A DNA stretch of 64,000 nt from Clostridia bacterium (GTDB lineage Bacteria; Bacillota; Clostridia; Christensenellales; Aristaeellaceae): assembly GCA_017395685.1 (NCBI GenBank), contig JAFQOD010000051.1:1-64000 (forward strand), given 5' to 3'. Numbering within the stretch: position 1 is the stretch's first letter; every line of letters starts with the position of its first letter. Made by a program: the position numbers and the translations under genes. The notes beneath the pieces are model-generated. The model did no database searches. It was not told the DNA's origin and saw nothing but the letters and a program-made list of their open reading frames with translations. Positions 8,783 to 17,976 of the stretch are shown here, piece by piece.

Positions 8783-10171
8783 TTAGAATTCAGCGCTGCC
8801 GGTAGTACGGGGGAAGGGAAGTACATCGCGGATGTTGGAAATGCCGGTAAGATACATGATCAGACGTTCGAAGCCCAGGCCGAATCCGGCATGAGGAGTG
8901 GTGCCATATTTACGCAGTTCCAGATACCACCAATAGGCTTCCTTATCCAGGCCCAGTTCTTCAATACGCTTTTCCAGAACATCCAGGCGCTCTTCACGCT
9001 GACTGCCGCCGATCAATTCGCCGATACCGGGCACCAGCACGTCCACGGCGGCAACGGTCTTGCCGTCGTCATTCTGACGCATGTAGAAGGCTTTGATTTC
9101 CTTGGGATAGTTGTAAACGCATACGGGGCAGCCAAAGTGCTCTTCGGCCAGATAGCGTTCATGTTCGGTCTGGATATCCATTCCCCAGTGGACGGGATAT
9201 TCAAATTTCTTATCCGCTTTCTCCAGGATATCAATGGCTTCAGTGTAGGAAACACGGGCAAATTTGCTGTTCACTACATGGGTCAGGCGTTCGATGAGGC
9301 CCTTATCCACAAACTGATTGAGGAAAGCCATTTCCTCCGGCGCCTTATCCATCACATCAGCGATGACATATTTCAGCATGTCTTCCGCCAGTTCCATATC
9401 ATCTTCCAGATCGGCAAAGGCAATTTCAGGCTCGATCATCCAGAATTCTGCTGCATGACGGGGAGTATAGGATTTTTCGGCGCGGAAGGTGGGGCCGAAG
9501 GTGTAGATATTGCGGAAAGCCTGAGCATAGCATTCGCCGTTCAGCTGTCCGGATACAGTCAGATTGGCAGGTTTACCGAAGAAATCATCGTTTTCCTTCA
9601 GGTTGCCCTTATCATCCTTGGGAAGATTGTTCAGATCCAGAGTGGTGACACGGAACATTTCGCCGGCACCCTCGCAGTCGCTGGCGGTAATCAGGGGAGT
9701 ATGCACATACACGAAGCTGCGGCTGGCAAAGAAGGAATGAATGGCCTGGGCGGCCAGGGAACGAATACGGAAAACGGCAGAGAAGGTGTTGGTGCGGGGA
9801 CGAAGATGCGCCTGTGTGCGAAGGTATTCAAAGGTATGGCGCTTCTTCTGCAAGGGATAATCGGGGGCGCTGAGGCCAACAATTTCCACGCTCTGGGCCT
9901 TGATTTCGAAGGGCTGCTTCATTTCGGGCGTATGGATAAGTACACCGGTAACGGCAATGGCACTGCCAAGCGTAGTCTTCACTACCTCTTTGAAGTTTTC
10001 AAGAGCTTCTTCGCAAACGATCTGTACGTTCTTGAAAAAGGTACCATCGTTTAATTCAATGAATGCAAATACTTTGCTGTCACGTAGGGTGCGCACCCAT
10101 CCGGAAACAGTTACGATGCTGCCATCGGCAGGGGTTTCGCGGAAAAGCTGACGAACGGTAGTATATTTCAT
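8783..10171 (-). CDS. asnS: asparaginyl-tRNA synthetase
   Basis: Charges tRNA-Asn with asparagine. The 462-residue class IIb synthetase has an N-terminal OB-fold anticodon domain ([13 protein letters not shown] near residue 21), motif 2 in the [16 protein letters not shown] stretch and motif 3 GFGLGFERL near residue 434. Full length. The ATG at 10171 follows GAGAGGA. It is the last gene of the capA-hprK-ROK-asnS run, 24 nt behind the ROK gene, and is followed by a terminator. Its presence means Asn-tRNA need not come from transamidation, which bears on the odd gatCAB set later in the window. Confidence 0.96.
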   Translation of the reverse strand: MKYTTVRQLFRETPADGSIVTVSGWVRTLRDSKVFAFIELNDGTFFKNVQIVCEEALENFKEVVKTTLGSAIAVTGVLIHTPEMKQPFEIKAQSVEIVGLSAPDYPLQKKRHTFEYLRTQAHLRPRTNTFSAVFRIRSLAAQAIHSFFASRSFVYVHTPLITASDCEGAGEMFRVTTLDLNNLPKDDKGNLKENDDFFGKPANLTVSGQLNGECYAQAFRNIYTFGPTFRAEKSYTPRHAAEFWMIEPEIAFADLEDDMELAEDMLKYVIADVMDKAPEEMAFLNQFVDKGLIERLTHVVNSKFARVSYTEAIDILEKADKKFEYPVHWGMDIQTEHERYLAEEHFGCPVCVYNYPKEIKAFYMRQNDDGKTVAAVDVLVPGIGELIGGSQREERLDVLEKRIEELGLDKEAYWWYLELRKYGTTPHAGFGLGFERLIMYLTGISNIRDVLPFPRTTGSAEF

Positions 10172-10195
10172 GGTAATTCTTCCTCTCAATTCTTC

Positions 10196-11140
10196 TTATT
10201 TACCCAGCATGGCGGCGCCGATGATGCCGGCTTCATTGCCCAGATGGGCAAGCTCGATCTTAGGGGCGGGGATGGCCTTGAACATAATATAGCGGGGCAG
10301 CTGCTCCCGGATGGGATTGATCAGCATTTCTCCGGCATGGCTTACACCGCCACCGATGACGATCATTTCAGGATCAAAGAACGCGGTGATAGTGTTGATC
10401 ATCATGGTGAGATATTTGGAATATTCATTAAAAATGCGGACTGCCACGGGATCGCCTGCCTTGGCGGCGTCAATAACGGTCTTGGCAGAAATCCGTTCCA
10501 CATCGCCGCCGCACAGGCGCATGATTTCGCATTCGGGATAGCCCATGCATGCCTGTTTCCCCATACGGATCAGAGCGGTGGCAGAACAATAACGCTCAAC
10601 GCAGCCGTTATTACCGCAGGTGCAGGGAACGCCGTCGGGGATAAGATTCATATGTCCGATTTCACCGGCACGGCCATGAGCGCCGCCCCAGGGCTTGCCA
10701 TCGATGACTACGCCGCCGCCAACACCGGTGCCAAGGGTGATGAATACACTGCTCTTGCAGCCGGCGCTGACACCAGCATAGTTTTCAGCCAGAGCAGCAA
10801 CATTAGCATCATTATCGATGTAAACGGGTTTATTGATATATTTCTGAAGTTCATCACGAAGGGGAATATTGGCCCAGCCAAGATTGGTGCAGAAAATCAC
10901 AACGCCGGTTTCCTGATTGGCAACGCCGGGAATCCCAATGCCGATGGAAGCCACATCTTCTTCCTTGAAATTGCCTTTATCCAGTGCCATATGGATGCAG
11001 CGGCCCATATCCCGGATAATTTCCTGCCAGGGACGGTTGGCAAGGGTTTTTACGGAAGCTTCGGAAAGAATTTTTCCGGCTTCATCTACTACGCCGACAG
11101 CGATATTCGTACCGCCAAGATCAACACCAATATAAATCAT
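10196..11140 (-). CDS. ROK-family sugar kinase (glucokinase type)
   Basis: Phosphorylates a hexose, most likely glucose, with ATP in the cytoplasm. The 314-residue protein has the ROK ATP-binding start GVDLGGTNIAVGVV, the substrate-binding LGTGVGGG near residue 140 and the zinc motif CTCGNNGCVE near residue 178. It has no N-terminal helix-turn-helix, so it is a kinase and not a ROK repressor. It sits 18 nt behind hprK, joining a sugar kinase with the carbon catabolite sensor. Fructokinase or N-acetylmannosamine kinase activity cannot be excluded. Confidence 0.9.
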   Translation of the reverse strand: MIYIGVDLGGTNIAVGVVDEAGKILSEASVKTLANRPWQEIIRDMGRCIHMALDKGNFKEEDVASIGIGIPGVANQETGVVIFCTNLGWANIPLRDELQKYINKPVYIDNDANVAALAENYAGVSAGCKSSVFITLGTGVGGGVVIDGKPWGGAHGRAGEIGHMNLIPDGVPCTCGNNGCVERYCSATALIRMGKQACMGYPECEIMRLCGGDVERISAKTVIDAAKAGDPVAVRIFNEYSKYLTMMINTITAFFDPEMIVIGGGVSHAGEMLINPIREQLPRYIMFKAIPAPKIELAHLGNEAGIIGAAMLGK

Positions 11141-11158
11141 GATTTGCCTCCTAAGTTA

Positions 11159-12088
11159 TTAATCATGCTGTTTCATAGCATTATTCATCATTTCGTTTAA
11201 GCGACGATCAAGTTCCTTCGCAGCGGAATATCCCATATGCTTCAAGGAGAAATTCCGTGCAGCTACCTCAATAATAATAGCAAGATTCCGACCGGGGCGG
11301 ACAGGAAGCACAACCTGCGGAATTCTTACATCCATAATGGTAGTAAAATCATCAGAGAGGCCAAGCCTGTCGTACGCTTTTTTCTCTTTCCAAGCTTCCA
11401 GATGAATGACCAGATCAATGGATTTGCTCATCAGCACGGCACCGACACCATACATGGCTTTGATATCGATAATACCGATACCGCGGATTTCCATGAAATG
11501 ACGAACGGTTTCGGGTGATTCACCGGTAAGCCGATTGTCATTCACCTTACAGACATCAACGACGTCATCCGCAACCAACTGATGGCCGCGTTTTACCAAT
11601 TCAAGAGCGGCTTCGCTCTTGCCGACGCCGCTTTCACCGGTAATTAGCACGCCAACGCCATAAACATCCACCAGCACGCCGTGCAATGTGGCCCGGGGAG
11701 CAAGGCAGCGGTTAAGATAATTCATGGCGTTACCAAAGAAACGTGTGGTAACCTGATCAGTTTTCAGCAGCGCCACATCATGGGCGGCAGCCAATTCCAG
11801 CATATCTTCGGTAGGCTTCATGCCGCGGCAGAGAATTACGCAGGGAATGGGATAGGAAAAATATGCCTCCAACCGTTCACGGCGCAATTCATCCGGCAAG
11901 GATTCCAGATAAGCCATTTCAGTAAGACCAACAACCTGAGGCCGCTCATAAGCAAAATGCTCATAAAAGCCAACAAATTGCAGGCCGGGACGATTAAGTT
12001 CTGCGGAGGTCAGATCCCATTCTTTTCGTGAAGATGAACTGAGCACTTGCAGCGAGAGGGATTTGATAAAATCCTGAGCGTTAATCAT
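11159..12088 (-). CDS. hprK: HPr kinase/phosphorylase
   Basis: Bifunctional enzyme that phosphorylates HPr on its regulatory serine, and reverses this, controlling carbon catabolite repression in Bacillota. At 309 residues it has the usual length: an N-terminal MurF-like domain, the Walker A loop GESGVGKS at residues 151-158, and the HprK signature EIRGIGIIDIKAMYG around residue 200. It lies 37 nt behind the CapA-like gene and 18 nt before the ROK kinase gene. Partner genes ptsH or crh are not in this window. Confidence 0.96.
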   Translation of the reverse strand: MINAQDFIKSLSLQVLSSSSRKEWDLTSAELNRPGLQFVGFYEHFAYERPQVVGLTEMAYLESLPDELRRERLEAYFSYPIPCVILCRGMKPTEDMLELAAAHDVALLKTDQVTTRFFGNAMNYLNRCLAPRATLHGVLVDVYGVGVLITGESGVGKSEAALELVKRGHQLVADDVVDVCKVNDNRLTGESPETVRHFMEIRGIGIIDIKAMYGVGAVLMSKSIDLVIHLEAWKEKKAYDRLGLSDDFTTIMDVRIPQVVLPVRPGRNLAIIIEVAARNFSLKHMGYSAAKELDRRLNEMMNNAMKQHD

Positions 12089-12125
12089 TTGAATGCCTCC
12101 AAAAGATTTCTGCTAATTGAATGCA

Positions 12126-13217
12126 TTATTTCGCAGGAACGAATTCCTGGATGGCGCCGATACCTTCCACATAGGGTTTCAGCTTCAGACGCTTTACATC
12201 GTATTGAATTGCTTTGATTACTTCATCGGCTTCTTCCCCGCTTACGGGATGAGGCTGGAAATCATTGTATTCTTCTGAGCCCGAAACATGGCAGGGAATG
12301 ATATTGAGCTGATGGCCAAGATATTGATTGTTTTCATCGAAGGAGAGGGTGAATTGGGCGATAAAAGTATTCATTGTGCGAATCTGTGTATTGCCGCCAA
12401 AGGAGAAATTGCCAAGGCTCCACATGGTGGTAATGCCATTTTCAACCCGTAACCCTTGAATGGTATGGGGATGATGCCCGATTACCAGATCGGCGCCATA
12501 TTTTATGAAACGATCAGCCATTCGTTCCTGATTGGTATCATGACGGGTATCATATTCAACACCGCCATGAATGCAGGCGATGATCATTGTGCAGCCGGCA
12601 TTCTTCAATTCAGCAAAGGAAGCCTTGATTTTATCAACCGCACCGGCAGACCACCAATAAGAAATATTGGCAGCGACAAAACCAATCTTAATATCATCTT
12701 TTTCGTAGATAAATGTTTTGGCTGCGTATTCATTATTGGCAAACCAGGCGATGTTTCTGCTTTCCAGCGCGGCAATGGTAGATTCCTGGCCGGCGCGGCC
12801 ATAATCCAGGGCGTGATTATTGCCCATGGAAACAGCTTCTACACTTCCCAAAGTAAGAATATCTGCAAAGGAGGTAGGAGCACGGAAGGTATAGGTCTTG
12901 TTGGCCCGATTGGCTTCATAATCGTAAAACGTGCCTTCCAGATTCACAACAGTCAGATCATCTTTTTCAAAGATGCTTCGCACTTTTGCAAAGGGGTATT
13001 CAAAGCCGTTTTCATTAATCCGTGCTTCAAAATTCTTTTCATCATACTCCCGGGAATGGGGAGTGCAACCAAGGGTGCAATCACCGGCAAAAGAGATGAC
13101 AATCTGCTTGGGAGCCTGATAAATTTCGGCAGGTACGATTTCACCCTGCGCCGCAAAAGCACCAGGGCATAATCCAAAGCAAAGGACTAGTGTCAGAACG
13201 AATGCTGTGATTCGCAT
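12126..13217 (-). CDS. CapA-family calcineurin-like exported protein
   Basis: Member of the CapA/PgsA family (bacterial capsule synthesis, poly-gamma-glutamate associated). The 363-residue protein starts with a signal peptide (hydrophobic stretch residues 4-20, cleavage likely after AFA). The metallophosphatase-like motifs are FAGDCTLG near residue 44, VVNLEGTF near residue 94, SMGNNHALDYG near residue 131 and IGHHPHTIQG near residue 246. No pgsB/C genes are adjacent, so a capsule role is not supported here; an extracytoplasmic hydrolase is the safer description. First gene of the operon, behind a near-consensus promoter. Confidence 0.85.
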   Translation of the reverse strand: MRITAFVLTLVLCFGLCPGAFAAQGEIVPAEIYQAPKQIVISFAGDCTLGCTPHSREYDEKNFEARINENGFEYPFAKVRSIFEKDDLTVVNLEGTFYDYEANRANKTYTFRAPTSFADILTLGSVEAVSMGNNHALDYGRAGQESTIAALESRNIAWFANNEYAAKTFIYEKDDIKIGFVAANISYWWSAGAVDKIKASFAELKNAGCTMIIACIHGGVEYDTRHDTNQERMADRFIKYGADLVIGHHPHTIQGLRVENGITTMWSLGNFSFGGNTQIRTMNTFIAQFTLSFDENNQYLGHQLNIIPCHVSGSEEYNDFQPHPVSGEEADEVIKAIQYDVKRLKLKPYVEGIGAIQEFVPAK

Positions 13218-13252
13218 GATTGCCTCCTCGGATAAAAATTCCTACAAATAAT

Positions 13253-13281
13253 ACTATATCGCAACAAAGCCATGCTGTCAA
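13253..13281 (-). promoter_or_regulatory. sigma-A promoter of capA-hprK operon
   Basis: TTGACA (13276-13281), 17-bp spacer, TATAGT (13253-13258) on the minus strand, about 35 bp before the start codon. Confidence 0.75.
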
Positions 13282-13353
13282 TGCATGGAATGGGCAGAAT
13301 CTGCTGTGTTGCCCTCAAAAATCGTATAAAAAGCCGGCAGAATACTTAAACAA

Positions 13354-13857
13354 TCAGTCTGAATGTAATGTTCTATTCCGGGTTAACTCTATTGCCTCTT
13401 TTCCGGTCATGTGATGAATTTGCAGCCTCAGGATGTTGGTACGCACAATGCTGCCATCGATTTCTTTTTTCAGGGATTCTTCCCTGCCGGGAGCATATTT
13501 TTCCCCCAGGATATAAAGAATTTTCTCTTTTTCCATGCGATCTGTTATGCATGAAATGTAGCCAAATGCAATCACGCTTCTGAAATGCGTTGTAAATGTT
13601 TCGGGCATGATAATATCCTGATCCACAACACAGAACGAAGCATGAGGATTCGCCGCTATCAGATCGATTTTATGTCCGATCATCGCACAATGGAAATAAA
13701 TGGCGTTATTGAAATATACATAACTCATGGGAACTGCATAGGGAAAACCCTCCTGATCAGAAAGTGCCAATACACCATGGGTACAGCGTTTGAGAACAGA
13801 GAGACTTTCTGCATCGGATAACATTTGTCTGCTCCTGCGCATCGGAATGACTTTCAT
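13354..13857 (-). CDS. pyridoxamine 5'-phosphate oxidase-fold flavoprotein (NimA-like)
   Basis: Split-barrel FMN-binding protein of about 167 residues. The N-terminal MRRSRQMLSDAES pattern and the VLALSDQEGFPYAVPMSYVY-type core are typical of the 'nitroimidazole resistance NimA-like' branch. The likely role is FMN- or heme-linked redox chemistry; the substrate is unknown. I prefer the ATG at 13857 (after GCGAGGT) to an upstream start that would add 22 hydrophobic residues. It is a single gene on the minus strand, diverging from the ZorA-like operon. Confidence 0.8.
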   Translation of the reverse strand: MKVIPMRRSRQMLSDAESLSVLKRCTHGVLALSDQEGFPYAVPMSYVYFNNAIYFHCAMIGHKIDLIAANPHASFCVVDQDIIMPETFTTHFRSVIAFGYISCITDRMEKEKILYILGEKYAPGREESLKKEIDGSIVRTNILRLQIHHMTGKEAIELTRNRTLHSD

Positions 13858-14061
13858 GGCAATACCTCGCAATTGCGTTTGAAGAATTATGAAGAATATA
13901 GCACGGAAAGCGGAGAATTGCAATCAAATGATAAATGGGATGATATCCAAAAAGGAAATTTAAAAATTTACGATCTGATTATTACAATTCCATTGCAATT
14001 CTGGACAAAATCCGTTACAATATAAGATATACTATTGCAAATGAAAGGAGTGGGGTGGATC

Positions 14062-15612
14062 ATGGAATTCCTTGATAACCTCGCTGCGAATCTGGTAGAT
14101 TTTCTGGTATATCTGGCAATCGGTTTGGTTGTCCTGATCGGTATTTTCAAGTGCGTCATCCCTGTACGCCGCAGCGCACATCGGCTGCGCAGGGCTATTC
14201 ATCTGCTGGAAACGTCATCCGGTGAAGGCCGCCCTGTATGGCAAGATGTATTATTCCTGGGCAAAGGGATGCAGGTGGCCTGGCGGCGCTTTCTGGTAAA
14301 TGCTGAGCAGCTGGATGCCAGAGGGCTCAATTGCAATGTGGAAGATTATGTGAATGATGATACTGCCATTTATTCTGTAGGGCACAGCCAGCTGGCAGAA
14401 GTGGTGCCAAGTTTGCTGACCAGTCTTGGTATTTTGGGTACTTTTATCGGTCTGATGCGCGGTCTGGGCGGTCTGGATGTGAGCGACGCTGCAAAAACCA
14501 TGGAAAGTATTCCCCAGATGATTGGTGGCATGACGTTTGCGTTCATGACCTCTATTGCAGGTATTGCGTGTTCCCTGGTATTTAATATGCTCAATCGCAT
14601 GGCTTATGGAAGCGCCACACGCGCTATTGACGAATTCAATGATGCTTTTACCGATCTGGTCATGCAGAAGCCGCTGGAAGATAATGTGCAGATGATCTGT
14701 CAGCAGGAAGATCGTGCCGCTTTGCTCCGCCGTATCTCTGCCGATATGGGAGCGCGGGTCAGCGAAGGTATTCTTTCTTCTGTAGAAAAATCACTTACGC
14801 CAGTTGCCCTCAGCATGAATCAGTTCATCATGGGGCAGACTCAAACCCAGATTGATGGTTTAAAAGGTATTGTCAATCAGTTTGTGGGCCAGATGAATCA
14901 AGCAATGGGAAATCAGTTTGCTCAGCTTGGCCAGACCTTGTCTCAGGTTAATCAAGCCCAGGTAATCTCCTTTGAATCCATGGAGAGGACCATGGCTGCT
15001 GCGGATGAGATTCTGAACGGCATGAAACAAGTGCAAAATCTCACCGGCCGTGTAATGGAACGATTTGAAAACTATATTGGCGCTATGGACCAGGCACAGG
15101 AAAACACCAATGCGTTTATTTCTCACGGTTCCCAGGTGTTGTCAGGCATGATCAGCGCATCTCAGGAACAGGTTGATTTCATTGGGGAGATTAAAGCGTC
15201 CCAGGCCGAACTGAAAAAATCCATGAAAGAATATGCTGAATGGAGCAGCCGTGTTCTCAATGCCGTGCAGGATCAGGCAAATGGTGCGCTCAGCGTGACA
15301 GGCGATATGGCGTTGAAGATGGATGAAGCCAGTCATCACCTGTCGGAGAGTTACTCTGAATTCGTGGATAATATTACCGGCGGTTTCTCCAAGGCGCTTG
15401 GGATGTTTGACGAAAACATTCATAGTGTACTTCATGTGATGGGCGAGAAACTGGATCAGTATCGGACGGTGTCTGCAGTACCCGAATTTGCTGATCGTTA
15501 TCATCACGAAACTGAGAAATGTATCTCTTCTCTTTCGAAATTGCAATTGGCTATTACGGATATGACAAAAGTGATGACCGAATGTGCCCCTTCCCAGAAG
15601 GAGAACCAGTAA
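14062..15612 (+). CDS. MotA/TolQ/ExbB-type proton channel, ZorA-like
   Basis: Predicted stator-type membrane subunit that turns ion flow into movement. The 516-residue protein has an N-terminal membrane segment (about residues 9-33) and the MotA/ExbB core, with two more segments around residues 109-130 and 155-180 containing LLTSLGILGTFIGL and GGMTFAFMTSIAGI. These are the channel motifs shared with ZorA of the Zorya anti-phage system. About 320 Gln-rich, helical residues follow as a long cytoplasmic tail, also a ZorA trait and unlike flagellar MotA. The ATG at 14062 follows an AAAGGAGTGGGGTGG site. The partner MotB-like gene begins one base after the stop. No flagellar genes and no zorC, zorD or zorE are nearby. 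Confidence 0.82.
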   Translation: MEFLDNLAANLVDFLVYLAIGLVVLIGIFKCVIPVRRSAHRLRRAIHLLETSSGEGRPVWQDVLFLGKGMQVAWRRFLVNAEQLDARGLNCNVEDYVNDDTAIYSVGHSQLAEVVPSLLTSLGILGTFIGLMRGLGGLDVSDAAKTMESIPQMIGGMTFAFMTSIAGIACSLVFNMLNRMAYGSATRAIDEFNDAFTDLVMQKPLEDNVQMICQQEDRAALLRRISADMGARVSEGILSSVEKSLTPVALSMNQFIMGQTQTQIDGLKGIVNQFVGQMNQAMGNQFAQLGQTLSQVNQAQVISFESMERTMAAADEILNGMKQVQNLTGRVMERFENYIGAMDQAQENTNAFISHGSQVLSGMISASQEQVDFIGEIKASQAELKKSMKEYAEWSSRVLNAVQDQANGALSVTGDMALKMDEASHHLSESYSEFVDNITGGFSKALGMFDENIHSVLHVMGEKLDQYRTVSAVPEFADRYHHETEKCISSLSKLQLAITDMTKVMTECAPSQKENQ

Positions 15613-15613
15613 C

Positions 15614-16609
15614 ATGAAAATGCGAAAGAGAACCGGACGCGGACCGCGCGGCGGAGACAGCGGGGCCCATTGGATTTCGTATTCCGATATGATGGCATCG
15701 CTGCTGCTGGTATTTGTGCTGGCTGTTGTATATAGCGTGTATCAATATTACAGCATGCTGGAACTCAAGACACAGCAGCTGAATGATCAGAAAGCTGAGC
15801 TGGACCGGGCAACCATTACCCTGGTTCAACGGGAAGAGGAACTGGAAGCCGCCAATGTAACCCTGATGGGAAAACAGGAAGAACTGGCTGCTATCCAGAT
15901 TCAGTTGGATCAGCAGGAAAATGATCTGTTTGCTGCTCAAAGCGCATTGAAAACGAAAGAAGAAGAGCAAGCACTTTTGCAATTGCAGCTTGCTGAACAG
16001 GCAGATAAGCTGGCTGCAATGTCTACTGTGCTGGAATCCCAGAAGGCTGAAATGCTTACTCAGCAAAAGCGGCTGGATGATTTGCTTGGCGTACGTACAG
16101 AGATTATCCAGGAACTGAGCCAAGAACTGAACCGATCCAATCTGAAAGCAACAGTTGATACCGCAACCGGGGATATTGTTCTGGATAGTGCCATCTTTTT
16201 CGCATCCAATTCCAGTAATATTAAAGATGAAGGCTACGATCTTCTCGCCCGGTTTGTTCCAGTATACCTGGGTGTATTAATGCGGCCTGAATATGTGGAT
16301 TTTGTCGGAGAAATTATCATTGAAGGCCATACCGATACCGCGGGATCTTACATGGTCAATTTGAAACTTTCTCAGAATCGTGCTCTCTCTGTTGCTGAAT
16401 ACTGCCTGGAGCTGCCTTCCTTGACGTATTCCCAGAGGAATCTCCTTCAGGATCTGATGACGGCAAAGGGCAGAAGCTATTCTGATCCTGTTTACAATGC
16501 GGATGGAACCGTGAATATGGATCAATCCCGCCGTGTTGAATTCAAATTTCGCCTGAAGGATTCCGAAATGATACAGGAAATGAACCGGATTCTTTCACAA
16601 ATGCATTAA
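15614..16609 (+). CDS. MotB/OmpA-type stator partner, ZorB-like
   Basis: Peptidoglycan-anchored partner of the upstream channel protein. In its 331 residues, a short basic N-terminus leads to one membrane helix (about 21-45) starting WISYSDMMASL, where Asp25 matches the ion-carrying Asp of MotB. A Gln/Glu-rich coiled coil follows (about 50-170). The C-terminal OmpA-like domain (about 195-330) has the peptidoglycan-binding pattern IIEGHTDTAG and LSQNRALSVAEY. The start at 15614 follows AAGGAG and lies one base after the channel gene, so translation is coupled. The OmpA domain in a Gram-positive cell would grip the wall directly. Confidence 0.85.
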   Translation: MKMRKRTGRGPRGGDSGAHWISYSDMMASLLLVFVLAVVYSVYQYYSMLELKTQQLNDQKAELDRATITLVQREEELEAANVTLMGKQEELAAIQIQLDQQENDLFAAQSALKTKEEEQALLQLQLAEQADKLAAMSTVLESQKAEMLTQQKRLDDLLGVRTEIIQELSQELNRSNLKATVDTATGDIVLDSAIFFASNSSNIKDEGYDLLARFVPVYLGVLMRPEYVDFVGEIIIEGHTDTAGSYMVNLKLSQNRALSVAEYCLELPSLTYSQRNLLQDLMTAKGRSYSDPVYNADGTVNMDQSRRVEFKFRLKDSEMIQEMNRILSQMH

Positions 16610-16625
16610 TAGGAGGCGCAGCGTT

Positions 16626-17114
16626 TTGAAAACGGCTGCAATTGTTCTTGTCATATTGGTTCTGGTTGTCGGCGGTTTATTCGGATATGGTTTGTTTAAT
16701 ACATCGCTGCAAATAACAGGAAAAAATCTGCAGACTTTTTCTGCTCTGGAAAGGCAGGATGAGTTTAATTCATTGCGCATTGCTATGGAGCAAAACAGCC
16801 TGCTTGGAACTGTCCTGCATCATGGTGCTTTGGGCAGCCCGGATGAATACAGCTATTATGTATATACGCTTCGGCTGGAGAATCCCGGCTTGATTGATGC
16901 TGAAATGGTAGAAATACAGATTGCGCCTATCTCACAGGATGTATTGTTCTATGGGCCGACTGAGGAAATTATCATTCCCGCCGGTCAAACCAGGGATATC
17001 TGGTGTGTGCTGCTTACAAAAGGCGCTCCGCATGTGGTGCGTGATCTGCATATTACCTACTACCTGTGGGGCCATGATCATGAAATCAAGTATACCTACA
17101 ATCAGGGATACTGA
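16626..17114 (+). CDS. single-pass membrane protein of unknown function
   Basis: I do not recognise the family. The 162-residue product begins with a TTG codon placed after a strong AGGAGGCGCAG ribosome site. Residues 4-23 are a very hydrophobic anchor; the remainder is predicted extracytoplasmic and beta-rich, with a stretch around residues 77-130 resembling small immunoglobulin-like folds (alternating hydrophobic residues, IPAGQTRDIW). It lies 16 nt behind the ZorB-like gene and 15 nt before the dipeptidase gene. The packing makes it part of the same operon and a candidate adaptor between motor and wall. Confidence 0.7.
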   Translation: MKTAAIVLVILVLVVGGLFGYGLFNTSLQITGKNLQTFSALERQDEFNSLRIAMEQNSLLGTVLHHGALGSPDEYSYYVYTLRLENPGLIDAEMVEIQIAPISQDVLFYGPTEEIIIPAGQTRDIWCVLLTKGAPHVVRDLHITYYLWGHDHEIKYTYNQGY

Positions 17115-17129
17115 AATGGGGAGAAATCA

Positions 17130-17804
17130 ATGGATTTCCTTACGGTATTATGTGGCAGAAACAAACAAAGTGAAATTCCAAAGCCCACATATGAATTGCC
17201 CGATGAATTTTGCTATGCACACGATGTAATTGATGATATTGTGCTGGATATACGATATGCAGGCAAGCATAATTTTGTCGGTGATATCATCGATGGCTAT
17301 TTGGCCCCATACGCTGTTATGACTATTCACGCTGCCGAAGGTTTGAAAAAGGTGGCTGAAGAATTCAAAAAAATGGGGCTGCGCATCCTGATATTTGATG
17401 CCTATCGCCCTCAGGCAGCTGTTGATCATTTCGTCCGCTGGGCTAACGATGAAACGGATATGCGGATGAAGAATGAATTCTATCCTGAAATTAAACAAAA
17501 AACGCTTATGTTAACCCAAGGCTATATCGCCCCTGATTCCAGCCATTGCCGGGGAAGTGTGGTGGATCTTACACTGACAGATAGTAAGGGTAAATCTTTA
17601 GACATGGGAACTGGATTTGATTATTTTGGAAAAAGGGCATGGCATGGGGCAGAGGGGCTTTCAAGGGAGCAGGAAAGTAATCGTTTACTGCTGCGAACTT
17701 GCATGGAAAAGCATGGTTTTTCTGCATATGAAAAGGAATGGTGGCACTATAAACTGATCGATGAGCCCTTCAAACAAAATCCTTTTAATTTTCCGGTAAG
17801 ATAG
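17130..17804 (+). CDS. D-alanyl-D-alanine dipeptidase (VanX/DdpX family)
   Basis: Zinc dipeptidase predicted to split D-Ala-D-Ala, the terminal dipeptide of peptidoglycan precursors. The 224-residue protein has the full VanX motif set: DAYRPQ (Arg93, transition-state), SSHCRGSVVD with zinc ligands His139 and Asp146, and EWWHYKL with general base Glu203 and ligand His206. No signal peptide, so it should be cytoplasmic. No vanA/vanH or sensor pair is nearby, so it is not a glycopeptide-resistance cluster. It closes the ZorAB-like operon and is followed by a terminator. A recycling role for D-Ala-D-Ala or a cell-wall effector role are the two obvious options. Confidence 0.88.
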   Translation: MDFLTVLCGRNKQSEIPKPTYELPDEFCYAHDVIDDIVLDIRYAGKHNFVGDIIDGYLAPYAVMTIHAAEGLKKVAEEFKKMGLRILIFDAYRPQAAVDHFVRWANDETDMRMKNEFYPEIKQKTLMLTQGYIAPDSSHCRGSVVDLTLTDSKGKSLDMGTGFDYFGKRAWHGAEGLSREQESNRLLLRTCMEKHGFSAYEKEWWHYKLIDEPFKQNPFNFPVR

Positions 17805-17811
17805 AGGAAAG

Positions 17812-17836
17812 AGCCTTTGGCAACAAGGCTTTTTTT
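17812..17836 (+). terminator. terminator of ZorAB-like/VanX operon
   Basis: Hairpin AGCCTT / AAGGCT followed by T6; short but well placed 8 nt after the dipeptidase stop. Confidence 0.6.
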
Positions 17837-17910
17837 CTGTAATTTTTTTTATGTTGAAGAGAAGGAAAAAAGAAATAATTGGCGAATAGAAAGAAATAGG
17901 GCAAAAATGG

Positions 17911-17930
17911 TTATCCTCTTTTGAGGATAA
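17911..17930 (+). promoter_or_regulatory. hairpin/palindrome in the pckA leader
   Basis: TTATCCTC and GAGGATAA are perfect complements around a TTTT loop, 47 bp before the pckA start. It could be a DNA operator or a 5' RNA stem. I found no convincing -35/-10 pair next to it. Confidence 0.4.
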
Positions 17931-17976
17931 TAGCCTGATCTAATATCAATCATTTTAATTTATAGGAGGCCTTCAA

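Noticed and set aside
14062-16609. Flagellar motA/motB
   Set aside because: The channel protein has a long helical tail and ZorA-type motifs, and no flagellar genes are in the region.
17130-17804. Glycopeptide resistance (van) cluster
   Set aside because: Only the VanX-type gene is present; no ligase, dehydrogenase or two-component genes adjoin it.
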